NCBI GenBank assembly: GCA_900540805.1
Contig: UQHL01000002.1
Span: forward strand, 124,001 to 188,000
DNA: 64,000 nucleotides
From: an uncultured Eubacteriales bacterium
Lineage (GTDB): Bacteria; Bacillota; Clostridia; Christensenellales; Borkfalkiaceae
Reading direction: 5' to 3'
Below the pieces are notes generated by a model, which made no database searches, was not told the origin of the DNA, and saw nothing but the letters and a program-made list of their open reading frames with translations. Both the position numbers and the translations under genes were made by a program. Positions 33,239-42,374 of the stretch are shown piece by piece; the stretch's first letter is position 1; every line of letters begins with the position of its first letter.

Positions 33239-34726
33239 TTACGGCAGCTCCCACCCGAGACAGCGTTCCACCGCCCGGTGCCACTTCGCCAGCTTTTCCG
33301 CGCGCGTCGCTTCCTCCATCGACGGAGTATAATCCGCCTCCGCCTGCCACAGCTTTGCGATCTCCGCCCTGTCCTTCCATACACCCACCGACAGCCCCGC
33401 CAGCGAGGCCGCCCCTAAAGCGGTGGTTTCGTGTACGGCGGGACGAATGACTTTTTTATTTAAGATATCCGCCTGAAACTGCATGAGAAAGCCGTCTCGG
33501 GAAGCCCCGCCGTCCGCTTTCAGGGCCTTCAGCGCAACGCCCGTGTCCTTTTCCATGGCCGCGACGAGATCGGCCGACTGATAGGCGATCGATTCCTGGG
33601 CGGCCCTGATGATATGTTCGCGTTTGGTGCCCCGCGTAAGCCCGAAAATCGCGCCGCGGGCGTACATGTCCCAATAGGGCGCTCCGATCCCCGTAAACGC
33701 GGGCACGATATACACGCCGCCCGTGTCCGTCACCTTCCGCGCGTAATATTCCGCGTCGCGGCTCTCCGTGAAAAAGCGCATCTCGTCCCGAAGCCACTGT
33801 ATCACCGCCCCGCCGATAAACACGCTGCCTTCGAGCGCGTAACTCACCCTTTCCCCCTTCGCCGTCGCAGCGACGGTGGCCAGCAGTCCGTTTTTGCTGA
33901 CCGGCCTCTCGCAGCCCGCGTTCATCAGCAGAAAGCACCCCGTGCCGTAGGTATTTTTCGCCTCCCCCTTTTCCCAGCACCCCTGCCCGAACAGAGCGGC
34001 CTGCTGGTCCCCCGCGATTCCCGCGATAGGCACAGCCATGCCCCCCACGTTCGCCATGCCGTATATCTCGCCCGAGCTTCTCACTTCGGGCAGCATCGCC
34101 CGCGGAACGCCGAACAGCCTCAAGAGCTCCTCGTCCCATTCCAGCGTTTGAATATTGAATAACATGGTACGGGAAGCGTTGGTGCGGTCGGTGACGTGCA
34201 CTTTTCCGCCCGTCAGCTTCCAAACCAGCCATGTATCCACCGTGCCGAACAGCAATTCCCCCCGCTCGGCGCGTGCTCTCAGGCCCTCTTCGCGGTCGAG
34301 AATCCATTTGATCTTGCTCGCGGAAAAATAGGCGTCGGGGATCAGCCCCGTCTTATCGCGGATCGACTTTTCGAAGCCCTTTTCCTTTACCTCCGCAATA
34401 ATGGACGCCGTGCGTCGGCATTGCCAGACGATGGCGTTATAGACGGGCTTACCCGTAGCCTTTTCCCAAACGACGGTAGTTTCGCGCTGGTTGGTAATCC
34501 CGATCGCCGCGATATCCTCGGGCGAAACGCCGCTCTTTGCGACGACCTCCATCATCACCCCGTATTGGCTCGACCAGATATCCATGGGGTCATGCTCCAC
34601 CCACCCCTCGGCGGGATAAATCTGCGGGAATTCTCTGCTTAAAATCGCCGCGACGCGCTGATTTTCGTCTATGAGCGCCGCGCGCGACGACGTGGTGCCC
34701 TGGTCGAGCGCAAGTACGTATTTCAT
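33239..34726 (-). CDS. glpK: Glycerol kinase
   Basis: A FGGY kinase of 495 residues making glycerol-3-phosphate: MKYVLALDQGTTSSRAALID at the start, GITNQRETTVVWEKATGKPV, GDQQAALFGQGCWEKGEAKN and AFTGIGAPYWDMYARGAIFG. The ATG at 34726 has AAAGGAGGAAAA upstream; a longer in-frame opening exists but is not supported. It stands alone, without glpF or glpO in view. Confidence 0.96.
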   Translation of the reverse strand: MKYVLALDQGTTSSRAALIDENQRVAAILSREFPQIYPAEGWVEHDPMDIWSSQYGVMMEVVAKSGVSPEDIAAIGITNQRETTVVWEKATGKPVYNAIVWQCRRTASIIAEVKEKGFEKSIRDKTGLIPDAYFSASKIKWILDREEGLRARAERGELLFGTVDTWLVWKLTGGKVHVTDRTNASRTMLFNIQTLEWDEELLRLFGVPRAMLPEVRSSGEIYGMANVGGMAVPIAGIAGDQQAALFGQGCWEKGEAKNTYGTGCFLLMNAGCERPVSKNGLLATVAATAKGERVSYALEGSVFIGGAVIQWLRDEMRFFTESRDAEYYARKVTDTGGVYIVPAFTGIGAPYWDMYARGAIFGLTRGTKREHIIRAAQESIAYQSADLVAAMEKDTGVALKALKADGGASRDGFLMQFQADILNKKVIRPAVHETTALGAASLAGLSVGVWKDRAEIAKLWQAEADYTPSMEEATRAEKLAKWHRAVERCLGWELP

Positions 34727-34849
34727 CTTTTTCCTCCTTTTTCGTCGAATTTTGCCGAAAGCCGTTTCCGACGTTTTTCGACCTTTTTTATAGTTGCCCC
34801 GCCGCGCATATATCCCGAAAAAGGGCACATATGCAGGCGCGGGCATATG

Positions 34850-35125
34850 TTTTATGCCAAAATACGCCGCAATCCGAGTTATTCCGCGGCGGCCGTCCGT
34901 CATCTTCCGCGACTAATTTTACCTCACCCGCGACGATTTTCCGCCTTATTCCGCGAAGCTTTCCGACGTGTTCCCAAGCGACTTTTCCGCCTGTTCCATA
35001 AGGCTTTCCCTGCTTTATCCCGAAAAATTCCCTTTATTCCGCGGCCGTTCCGCCTCTTCCGCAGGCCGTCCCGCTTATTTCGAAGCTTCTTCCGCCGTTC
35101 CGCTTATTCCGAAGTTTCTTCTGTC
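34850..35125. repeat. Degenerate repeats running into the 3' end of the MATE gene
   Basis: CCGCTTATTYCGAAGYTTCTTC occurs at about 35071 and 35100 (29-bp period). The second copy is the end of the MATE gene including its stop codon. Upstream, looser copies built on TTATTCCGCG and TTTCCGCC fill the rest of the 377-bp gap after glpK. No gene is visible. Confidence 0.65.
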
Positions 35126-36513
35126 GGCCCGATTTTTTCCCCTTCAAGCTCTTCGCGCGCCCTTCGCCGTTCAAAGGCATGTACCCAGTCCGATTTCAGG
35201 TAATAGACGAGAAACGCCGCCGAGCTCAATCCCCAGGTGAGGGGATACGCCCAAAAGACGACGCCTATGCTGGGGATAAAATGCACGGTGACGGTAATAT
35301 AGACGATACGAAGGAGACACCAGCAGGCGAGCATGATAAACATGGGCACGTTGGCCTTGCCCGCGCCGCGGCAAATGCCCGCAATGCAGTGGGAAAAGGC
35401 CAGCAGACAATAGAAGAGTGCCTCCGTCCGCGCCTGCCGCGCGCCGAGCGCCACCACTTCGGGCGAATCGTTGAACAAAGCGATACAATAGGGCGCGAGC
35501 AGCCAGATCGCCGCGCCGATGATTTCCGCCATGACGACGGAGCATAGGATGCCGAATCGCGCGCCCGCCTTGGCGCGGTCGAACTTCTGTGCGCCGAGAT
35601 TTTGGCCGATGAAGGTAGTCAGCGACATGGAAAAGCAGGTAATCGGCAGAAAGGCGAAGCCCTCCACGCGGGAATAACTGCCGCAGCCCGCCATGGCGTC
35701 GTCTCCGAAGGAATTGATATTCGACTGTACGACGACGTTGGCGATGGCGATGACGGAATTCTGAACGCCCGAAGGCAAGCCGTACCGCAAAATCTGTCCC
35801 AGCATATCCTTATGGAAGCGGATTTCCTTGAGGGAAACCTTATACACCTCTTTTGTGCGCACCAGCTGAACGAGACAGAGCAGCGCGCTGACGGCCTGAG
35901 AAATCGCGGTGGCCGCGGCCGCCGAGCCGACGCCCATATGAAACACGCCGATAAAAAGCAGATCCAGAACGACGTTGAGACAGGCGGAAAAAATGAGATA
36001 ATATAAGGGATGGCGGCTGTCGCCCACGGCCTGCAAAATCCCGACGCAGATATTGTAGAGCACGACGGCTGACGCCCCGTAAAAATAAACGCGGAAATAC
36101 TCGACGGATTGAGGCAAAACCTCGTCGGGCGTGCGCATCCATTTCAACAGCACGGGGGTGAAGGCCACGCCCAAGACGGTCAAAATAATTCCCGCGGCGA
36201 TCGCAAACGCGAGGTCGGTATGGACGGCGCGGCGCATATCCTCGTATTTTTTCGCCCCGAACAGCCGCGCGATGACGACGCCCGCGCCCACGGCGGTGCC
36301 GTTGAAAAAGCCGACCAGCATAAAGATGAGGCTGCCCGAGGAGGAAACCGCGGCAAGAGCCTGCTTCCCGAGGAATTGTCCGACGATGATCGAGTCGGCC
36401 GAATTGTAAAGCTGCTGAAAAAGGTTGCTCAAAAAAATGGGCAGCGCAAAAAAAATAAGACTTCGTCGGATCGGCCCTTGCGTCAGGGCCTGTTTGGATG
36501 CTTCCGTCCGCAT
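35104..36513 (-). CDS. MATE-family multidrug/cation exporter
   Basis: A 469-residue protein with about 12 membrane helices. Two MatE repeats can be seen, the first starting LTQGPIRRSLIFFALPIFLS with ADSIIVGQFLGKQALAAV, the second around GLPSGVQNSVIAIANVVVQ. The ATG at 36513 has AAGGAG upstream; an earlier in-frame start is unlikely. Substrate unknown. Its last codons are part of a tandem duplication. Confidence 0.92.
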   Translation of the reverse strand: MRTEASKQALTQGPIRRSLIFFALPIFLSNLFQQLYNSADSIIVGQFLGKQALAAVSSSGSLIFMLVGFFNGTAVGAGVVIARLFGAKKYEDMRRAVHTDLAFAIAAGIILTVLGVAFTPVLLKWMRTPDEVLPQSVEYFRVYFYGASAVVLYNICVGILQAVGDSRHPLYYLIFSACLNVVLDLLFIGVFHMGVGSAAAATAISQAVSALLCLVQLVRTKEVYKVSLKEIRFHKDMLGQILRYGLPSGVQNSVIAIANVVVQSNINSFGDDAMAGCGSYSRVEGFAFLPITCFSMSLTTFIGQNLGAQKFDRAKAGARFGILCSVVMAEIIGAAIWLLAPYCIALFNDSPEVVALGARQARTEALFYCLLAFSHCIAGICRGAGKANVPMFIMLACWCLLRIVYITVTVHFIPSIGVVFWAYPLTWGLSSAAFLVYYLKSDWVHAFERRRAREELEGEKIGPTEETSE

Positions 36514-36586
36514 ACGAAAAAAAACTCCTTCTATATCGCCTGCGCCGAAAGGTTCTTTCGGCCGCTTTTCTCGTTCCGTTATCGTC

Positions 36587-36620
36587 AAGACGCCGCCGCA
36601 TGCTCCTGCGGCGGCGTCTT
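36587..36620. terminator. Terminator between lacI-type gene and MATE gene
   Basis: Perfect 14-bp stem AAGACGCCGCCGCA / TGCGGCGGCGTCTT with a six-base loop. It ends the galK-galT-lacI unit. Confidence 0.8.
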
Positions 36621-36671
36621 TATCTTATCACCCGCGGCGAAAAAAGTCAAGCAAAACGCCCGTCGGCCCCT

Positions 36672-37718
36672 CTATTTGCGCTCCACGAGACAGACGTCAA
36701 ACATCCTTTCCCGCCGCCCGTCCGAAATCCCCTTCGTCTCCGTCCTGTCCCCGTTTCCGCGCCCGCCGCCTGCGTTCGTTTCAGCCCTGCCCCCGTCTTC
36801 CCTTTCCCGTTCGCATATCCTGTCCAGCAGAAATCCGACGGACGCCTCCGCTATTCCCCGCTTATCCGAGCCGACGGAGGGAAAGGAAACGGGAATGGGA
36901 ATATTCTCCCGCACGTCGTCGTAGCCCACGACGGGCAGCTCGATACACCGTTCCTTCAGTCGGCACACCGTTTCGCAGGCGAGCAGGTCGCTGAAGCAAA
37001 ACACGCCGTCAAATTCGACGCCCGTATCGAGAAATTTTTCCCAGCATTCCTTCGGCGGGTCTCCGCCCAAAAACAGACACAGCTCCTCGTCGTACAATTT
37101 ACGCGCGCGCAGCTCGGCGCGGTAGCCCTCGAAACGGTCGCGCGCGCAGGTGAGGTCGAGGTCTTCGGAAAAAAAGGCAATCCGCTTCAGTCCCTTGTCC
37201 GCAAGATACGCGGCGGCGATCCGCCCGCCCTTTACGTCGTCCGTATAGATGCAGTCCACGTTTTTCACGTCCGAACGCCTTCCCACCAGCACGACGGGCA
37301 CGCCGTACGCCTCGATCGCTCCGCCCAGCTCCTCCTCGGGCTGAATAAAACTCAAAATGCCGTCCACGTTGCGCGAGAGCACGGACAGATACAGCTCCTC
37401 GGAAAAGCTCCGCACGGGCTCCATCATCATCAGCATGGAATAGCCGCGCTTTTTCAGGCTCTCGTGCAGATAGGCGACCATAAAGGAGAAATAGAGATTG
37501 ATCGGGTCGTCATAGACGACGGCGATCATTTTCGTCCCGCCCGAGCGCAGGGAGCTTGCCGCCGAATTTTTGACGTAATTGAGACGTTCGGCGATGAGCT
37601 TTACCTTTCTTCTGGTGGGTTCGGAGATATCGTCCGCGCCGCTCAAGGCGTGCGAAACCGTCTGCGGACTGACGCCCGCCGCGCGCGCTATATCTTTCAC
37701 CGTCACTCTTTTCGTCAT
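36672..37718 (-). CDS. LacI-family regulator of the galactose operon
   Basis: A 348-residue regulator with an N-terminal LacI helix-turn-helix (VTVKDIARAAGVSPQTVSHA; LNYVKNSAASSL hinge) and a periplasmic-binding-like effector domain (IAVVYDDPINLYFSF; DGVFCFSDLLACE). The C-terminal tail after about 315 is Arg/Gly/Glu-rich and low complexity. Being last in galK-galT-lacI, it probably binds the 22-bp palindrome in front of galK and so controls its own synthesis. The ATG at 37718 has GCGAGGA upstream. Confidence 0.9.
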   Translation of the reverse strand: MTKRVTVKDIARAAGVSPQTVSHALSGADDISEPTRRKVKLIAERLNYVKNSAASSLRSGGTKMIAVVYDDPINLYFSFMVAYLHESLKKRGYSMLMMMEPVRSFSEELYLSVLSRNVDGILSFIQPEEELGGAIEAYGVPVVLVGRRSDVKNVDCIYTDDVKGGRIAAAYLADKGLKRIAFFSEDLDLTCARDRFEGYRAELRARKLYDEELCLFLGGDPPKECWEKFLDTGVEFDGVFCFSDLLACETVCRLKERCIELPVVGYDDVRENIPIPVSFPSVGSDKRGIAEASVGFLLDRICEREREDGGRAETNAGGGRGNGDRTETKGISDGRRERMFDVCLVERK

Positions 37719-37891
37719 TTGTTTTTCCTCGCTTACTCTTTGCGCCCGCTCCCAAACGCCGTCTCCCTGCGCCCCTTTTCCTTTGCGCCCGACGCAGTGC
37801 CCGCCCTCCGCCGAGTCTCCTCTCCCCGTCCGCCTCATTCGCCCGTCCGCCCCGTTCCTCCGTCTCGTTTTCCGTCCCCTCGAAAAACCGA

Positions 37892-37918
37892 AGCGGCTCC
37901 GCCCGCCGCGGAACCGCT
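37892..37918 (-). terminator. Terminator-like hairpin after galT
   Basis: On the minus strand AGCGGTTCCGC pairs with GCGGAGCCGCT (one mismatch), followed by TCGGTTTTT. It may reduce read-through into the regulator gene. The rest of the 216-bp gap is pyrimidine-rich and shows no gene. Confidence 0.7.
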
Positions 37919-37934
37919 CCCTAAAAAATCGCGT

Positions 37935-39434
37935 TCAAAGCGCCGAAAAGCCGCAGGCGCCGAGAAATTTCAGAAAGGCCGTCCGCCCTCTTTCGTCGCG
38001 CTTAAATACCGTCGTGTTGTCGAGGATGCTCTCGCACACCCTTTCCACCCGTTTCGTCACCGCTTCGTTCGCGGCCTCTTTCGAAAGCCGGTCGCCGTAT
38101 TCCCGCAGCAGCGAGGCAATCATGTCCTTGTGAATGGTCATATCCTCCGCGATTTCTTTGTTTTCCCCCGTCAGAAACTTTTCCGTTTCCTTCAGCTGGT
38201 ACTCCAGCCGCCCGGGCAGAATAAACATGCCCATCGCCTCGATCAGGCCGATCGATTCGCTCTTGATATTATGATATTCCTTGTGCGCGTGGAAAATGCC
38301 GTCGGGCTGTTCCTCGTCGCAGCGGTTGTTTCTCAGCAGGAGATAGAGGAGATAGCCGTCGGCCGTCTTTCTTGCGATCGGCGCCAGCGTATTGTGCTGC
38401 GCGTCCGTCCGCGCAAAAATCCCCACGCTCTCGTCCGAATACTCCAGCCACTTTCCGAGGACGATCTCCGCCGCCGCCCGCAGCGCCTTTTTGTCCTTTC
38501 CCTTCAGCAAGATCACGCTGTTGTACCAATCGGGCAGAGCCGCTTCCACGCCCTCGACGGGGCAGGAAAGCCCCAGCGCCTCGGACGCCTTAAACATGGG
38601 GAAATCGTGTTTGCCGCCCTGGAAGTGCTCGTGCGCGAGAATACTGCCGCCGACGATGGGCAGGGGCGCGTTGGAGCCGATAAAATACTGCGGCGCAAAA
38701 TCGACAAAATCCAGAAGCTTGGCAAACGTGCCGCCGTCCAGCACCATGGGGGTATGTTCGGCGTTGATGGCGATGCCGTGCTGATAGAAATAGGCGTAAG
38801 GCGAATACTGCCAAAACCAAGGCTCTCCCGCAAGCGTCAAAGGCACCGTGCGCATATTGCGGCGGGTTCTGCCCTGCCCGACGTATCCCACGTTCTCGCG
38901 GCAGAGCATACACTTGGGATACCCCGCCGAAACGTTTCTCAGCTTGGCGGTCAGGCGGTTGTTCTTTTCGGGCTTGCTCAGATTGATGGTAATTTCAATC
39001 TTGTTTCTCGTCGTCTCCGCAATCCAGAATTTATTTTTACGGATGGCCGAAAGCTTGACGTAATCGTTTTTGACGCCCAGCTCGTAAAGCCCGTCAAACG
39101 CCTTGTCGGGGCTTTCGTCATATTCCGCGAAAAACCGTCTTTCCACTTCGGAGGGACGGGGGGAAAGCATATCGAGGATTTCGGAGGTAAAAAATTCCTC
39201 CTCGCCCTCCTCGACAAGTCCCTTTTCCTTGGCGTAGGCGAGGACGGGCAAAATTACCTCGTCGGGACAATCCAGCGCGGCAATTCTTTTTTTGTCCGTT
39301 TCGTAAGGAGAGAAGCCGTCGAGGCCCAGCTTTTCGATCAGCCGATTGGCAAGATACGTCGCGTCCGCGCTTTCCATGCCCAGATGTAAGGCCGCATAGG
39401 CCAACAAATCGGATATTTCTTGATTCATACTCAT
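37935..39434 (-). CDS. galT: UDP-glucose--hexose-1-phosphate uridylyltransferase (Firmicutes type)
   Basis: The Leloir enzyme exchanging UMP between UDP-glucose and galactose-1-P; 499 residues as in the GalT2 family. It has YPKCMLCRENVGYVGQGRT, HGIAINAEHTPM, GSNAPLPIVGGSILAHEHFQ and GGKHDFPMFK. The start is ATG 39434 or two codons later. It follows galK across a 235-bp gap filled by 52-bp repeats. No galE or galM is in the window. Confidence 0.95.
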   Translation of the reverse strand: MSMNQEISDLLAYAALHLGMESADATYLANRLIEKLGLDGFSPYETDKKRIAALDCPDEVILPVLAYAKEKGLVEEGEEEFFTSEILDMLSPRPSEVERRFFAEYDESPDKAFDGLYELGVKNDYVKLSAIRKNKFWIAETTRNKIEITINLSKPEKNNRLTAKLRNVSAGYPKCMLCRENVGYVGQGRTRRNMRTVPLTLAGEPWFWQYSPYAYFYQHGIAINAEHTPMVLDGGTFAKLLDFVDFAPQYFIGSNAPLPIVGGSILAHEHFQGGKHDFPMFKASEALGLSCPVEGVEAALPDWYNSVILLKGKDKKALRAAAEIVLGKWLEYSDESVGIFARTDAQHNTLAPIARKTADGYLLYLLLRNNRCDEEQPDGIFHAHKEYHNIKSESIGLIEAMGMFILPGRLEYQLKETEKFLTGENKEIAEDMTIHKDMIASLLREYGDRLSKEAANEAVTKRVERVCESILDNTTVFKRDERGRTAFLKFLGACGFSAL

Positions 39435-39491
39435 TTGCCCTCCGCAATTTCATTCTCTTCGGACGTTTCCCGCTTTCTCGGCGTCTGCTCT

Positions 39492-39660
39492 TTGGAAAAC
39501 CGTCCGCAGTCTCTTATAATTTGCCGCTCGTTTCCCGCCCCGATTGGGAAACCGCTCGCCGTCTCTTGCAATTTACCACTCGTTTCCCGCCCCGATTTGG
39601 AAACCGTCCGCAGTCTCTTATCATTTACCGCTCGTTTCCCGCCCTGATTTGGAAAAGCCT
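39492..39660. repeat. 52-bp tandem repeat between galK and galT, three copies plus a partial
   Basis: Units of 52-53 bp start at about 39492, 39545 and 39597 with a partial fourth at 39649. Shared blocks are GGAAACCGTCCGCAGTCTCT and CTCGTTTCCCGCCCCGATT. The copies are about 85-90% alike. They lie wholly in the galK-galT intercistronic region of the transcript. Confidence 0.93.
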
Positions 39661-39668
39661 TCATTTTC

Positions 39669-40826
39669 TTACAACTTGCTCACCGTAATCCCGTCCTCAA
39701 TCGAGGTCTCGTAGAAGGAAGCGCGGTAGCCGATCGCGTCGAAATACGCTTTGCCCACGCGGCGGATAAACCCTTCCACGCCGCTCTTTTTGACGATGGA
39801 AATGGTACAGCCGCCGAAGCCCGCGCCGATCATGCGCGAACCGAGGCAGTCCGTTTCCTTTCTGGCCAGCGCGCTGAGGGTATCCAGCTCTTTGCCCGTC
39901 ACCTCGTACAAATCGCGCAGGCTGTAATGGCTTTCGTTGAGCAGCCGCCCCAATTCCACCAGATCGCCCGCCTTCAGCGCGGCGACGGCTTCCTTAACGC
40001 GGGCGCATTCCATCACCACGTGTTCGGCGCGTTTGGAGACCACGCCCGACAGCACATATTTCACTTCGTTAAATTCTTTCGGCGACAGCGCGGCGAGGCA
40101 AGGAACGGGTTTGATCGTATTGATCGCTTTCAGCGCGGTTTCCACTTCGTGGCGGCGCACGTTGTACTTGCTCTCCACGAGGTTGTGGGGCTTGTTGCAG
40201 TTGGCGACGACAAGCCGGTATTCCCCAAGCTGTAAAGGCACGTACTCGTACTCGAGCGTGCTGCAATCCAGCAGAATGGCATGGTCCTTTTTTCCCATGG
40301 CGGAGGCGAACTGATCCATAATGCCGCAGTTGACGCCCGCGTATTTGTTTTCCGCCTTCTGCGAGAGGAGGGCGAGCTTCACTTTGTCGTATCCGCCGCC
40401 CGCGTACTCGGACAGAGCCACCGCGGTAGAAACTTCGATGGCCGCGGACGAGGAGAGGCCGCTGCCGAACGGCACCGTGCAGTCGTATAAAAGGTCGCAA
40501 CCGACGATGGGCGTGCCGCTCTCCTGGAGATAATAAGCGACGCCCGCCTGATAGTTGCCCCATTTGAGACTTTTATACGAATCCAGCTTGCCGATATCCA
40601 GCGTCACCACCTCTTTGAAATCGCTTGCCGCGACGCGGATGACGTTTTGTCCGTTTTTTCTTCCATAGACGTTACATCTCAAATTGAGCGCCGCGGGAAA
40701 CACCTTGCCCCCGCAATAATCGACGTGCTCGCCGATGACGTTGATGCGCCCCGCCGCGGTGAACAGGTCCTCCGCTTCGCCTCCGAACAGCTGTGAAAAC
40801 AAGCTTTGCGCTTCCTTCTGTTCCAT
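39669..40826 (-). CDS. galK: Galactokinase
   Basis: A GHMP kinase of 385 residues: galactokinase signature GRINVIGEHVDYCGG, ATP loop VPFGSGLSSSAAIEVSTA and C-terminal MIGAGFGGCTISIVKK. The start is the ATG at 40826, with GGAGG ten nt upstream; a longer in-frame opening crosses the operator and is rejected. First gene of galK-galT-lacI. Confidence 0.95.
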   Translation of the reverse strand: MEQKEAQSLFSQLFGGEAEDLFTAAGRINVIGEHVDYCGGKVFPAALNLRCNVYGRKNGQNVIRVAASDFKEVVTLDIGKLDSYKSLKWGNYQAGVAYYLQESGTPIVGCDLLYDCTVPFGSGLSSSAAIEVSTAVALSEYAGGGYDKVKLALLSQKAENKYAGVNCGIMDQFASAMGKKDHAILLDCSTLEYEYVPLQLGEYRLVVANCNKPHNLVESKYNVRRHEVETALKAINTIKPVPCLAALSPKEFNEVKYVLSGVVSKRAEHVVMECARVKEAVAALKAGDLVELGRLLNESHYSLRDLYEVTGKELDTLSALARKETDCLGSRMIGAGFGGCTISIVKKSGVEGFIRRVGKAYFDAIGYRASFYETSIEDGITVSKL

Positions 40827-40866
40827 ACCCTGATTACCTCCGAATTTTCCTCTCTTTCGGGCGATG

Positions 40867-40888
40867 TGTACTTTAACGTTAAAGTACA
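40867..40888. promoter_or_regulatory. Perfect 22-bp palindromic operator of the gal operon
   Basis: TGTACTTTAAC followed directly by its reverse complement, with a central CG as in LacI/GalR operators. It lies about 30-50 nt downstream of the expected galK transcription start, so bound repressor would block elongation. No second copy was noticed in the window. Confidence 0.85.
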
Positions 40889-40925
40889 TATGTCAAAAGA
40901 CATTCCGCCCTTTTCATCCGAAATG

Positions 40926-40954
40926 ATTATAACATGAAAAAAGCAAAAAGTCAA
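40926..40954 (-). promoter_or_regulatory. Promoter of galK-galT-lacI
   Basis: On the minus strand TTGACT (40949-40954), 17-bp spacer, TATAAT (40926-40931). Confidence 0.85.
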
Positions 40955-41019
40955 CGGCTATTTTTCACTTTTTCTCCGCGATTTTCAATTTTTTCGTCGT
41001 TTTAATCCGTACGGTTTAT

Positions 41020-41868
41020 TTATGCGCTTCGATCATTTTGGCCGTTCTGTCCGTTTTTATCCGTTTGGGGAGGAGTTTTTCTCCATTTGAAAAACCACAG
41101 CAGAAAATAGACGACGCCGACGGCGATCAGCAACACCGCCACAAACTGCGAGGGGGTAAGAAAGGGAATAAAGGTGTTTCCGCGGTCGTCCGCGCGCGCA
41201 AATTCGATAAAAAAGCGCCAAATGCCGTACCCGACGCAATAGAGCGGCATCAGCGGAAATTTGTGTTTTCCCCTGTTTTTGAAAAACAAAACGATGAGCA
41301 CGGCGGCGAGGGCAAAGAGAAAAATGCTTTCAAACAGCTGAATGGGCACGACGCGGTGCCAAACCTCTTCGCCCGCGCCGTTGGTGTAATTATACATGTT
41401 GATCCCGTACCAGGCGTCCGTTTCCCTGCCGTGGCAGCAGCCCGCCGTAAGGCAGCCCAATCGCCCGAACGCATGCGCCAGCGGAATGCAGCACGCGCCG
41501 ATGTCCAGCATATCGGGAAAACGTTTTACGGCCTCGTTATCCTTGCAGAAATGCTTTCCCGCGATAAAATAAACGAGCAAAAACGCGCCCGCCCCGCCGA
41601 TCAGCCCGCCGTAAAAGGTGGCGCCCGTATTGGCGTCGATGACAAATTTGCCCCGTTCGGCGATGTTGTAAAAGGCCTGAAAGAGCACTGCCGAACCGTA
41701 GCCGACGATCACCGCCGAAAGCGCGCAGATGATGACGATGCGCTGGAGAGAGACGGAAAAGCCGCGTTTCACGGTCATGCGGTCGGCGAGAAGAAACGCC
41801 GCCACCACGCCTACAAGAATAAATATATCGTAGAGCGTCAGCCCTAAAAAGAGCGAATGAGGATACAT
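41020..41868 (-). CDS. lgt: Prolipoprotein diacylglyceryl transferase
   Basis: A 282-residue membrane enzyme that adds diacylglycerol to lipobox cysteines. About seven hydrophobic helices; the conserved stretch HAFGRLGCLTAGCCHGRETD (near 131-150) and IEFARADDRGN match the clostridial Lgt variant, in which the E. coli GRIGNFxNGE motif is replaced by GRLGCLTAGCCHG. AAAAAGGAC precedes the ATG. Confidence 0.92.
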   Translation of the reverse strand: MYPHSLFLGLTLYDIFILVGVVAAFLLADRMTVKRGFSVSLQRIVIICALSAVIVGYGSAVLFQAFYNIAERGKFVIDANTGATFYGGLIGGAGAFLLVYFIAGKHFCKDNEAVKRFPDMLDIGACCIPLAHAFGRLGCLTAGCCHGRETDAWYGINMYNYTNGAGEEVWHRVVPIQLFESIFLFALAAVLIVLFFKNRGKHKFPLMPLYCVGYGIWRFFIEFARADDRGNTFIPFLTPSQFVAVLLIAVGVVYFLLWFFKWRKTPPQTDKNGQNGQNDRSA

Positions 41869-41941
41869 AGAGAATTGTCCTTTTTCCGAAACAGCCGCGC
41901 CGACGAAAAATTATCGGCGTATTCGTCAATCATCATTATAT

Positions 41942-41977
41942 AACAAAACGCGCTATTTGTCAATAGCGCGTTTTGTT
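41942..41977. terminator. Strong terminator between a small gene and lgt
   Basis: Perfect 16-bp stem AACAAAACGCGCTATT / AATAGCGCGTTTTGTT with a TGTC loop, flanked by T-runs on both strands. Confidence 0.92.
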
Positions 41978-42011
41978 TTTTCACAATAAGTCCTTATTTT
42001 CGGCCGAAAGT

Positions 42012-42188
42012 TCAATCCTCGCTGACCGTAACGGTAAAGGATCTGCCCTCGGGCAGGATGAGGCGAAGCTTGTCCCCCTCCGCCACTGCTTCCCCTTCAA
42101 AACACACTTTTAACATCGCCAGCACTTCTCCGCGCATCTCTTCAAGAGAGAGCTTACCTTCATCCTTGCCACAGTAATTCGATACCAT
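42012..42188 (-). CDS. Small acidic protein of unknown function
   Basis: A 58-residue protein (MVSNYCGKDEGKLSLEEMRG at the start, PEGRSFTVTVSED at the end). I do not recognise it. It has its own near-consensus promoter, a clear GGGAGG before the ATG at 42188 and a strong terminator, so a real monocistronic gene is likely. A longer in-frame opening at 42284 crosses the promoter and is rejected. Confidence 0.75.
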   Translation of the reverse strand: MVSNYCGKDEGKLSLEEMRGEVLAMLKVCFEGEAVAEGDKLRLILPEGRSFTVTVSED

Positions 42189-42222
42189 AAAAAATATCCT
42201 CCCAAGTAAATTTTGTACTTTA

Positions 42223-42251
42223 ATTATACCATCACGTACGAGAATTTTCAA
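42223..42251 (-). promoter_or_regulatory. Promoter of the small acidic protein gene
   Basis: On the minus strand TTGAAA (42246-42251), 17-bp spacer, TATAAT (42223-42228). Confidence 0.8.
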
Positions 42252-42374
42252 GGTTTTACGGTGTCTTTCTTTGTCGAATGGCATCGAATAATTGAAAAGA
42301 TTGTCAAAACCGACAAAAAGTTTTTGTTTTTTATGCCTTTTGTGTCGAGCGGCCTTGAAAGGAAAAAAAAGAAT

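Noticed and set aside
36498..39389. Very long plus-strand open frame (963 codons) across lacI and galT
   Set aside because: It is antisense to two genes with clear homology; the Arg/His/Pro-rich translation has no motifs. High GC codon use keeps the opposite strand open.
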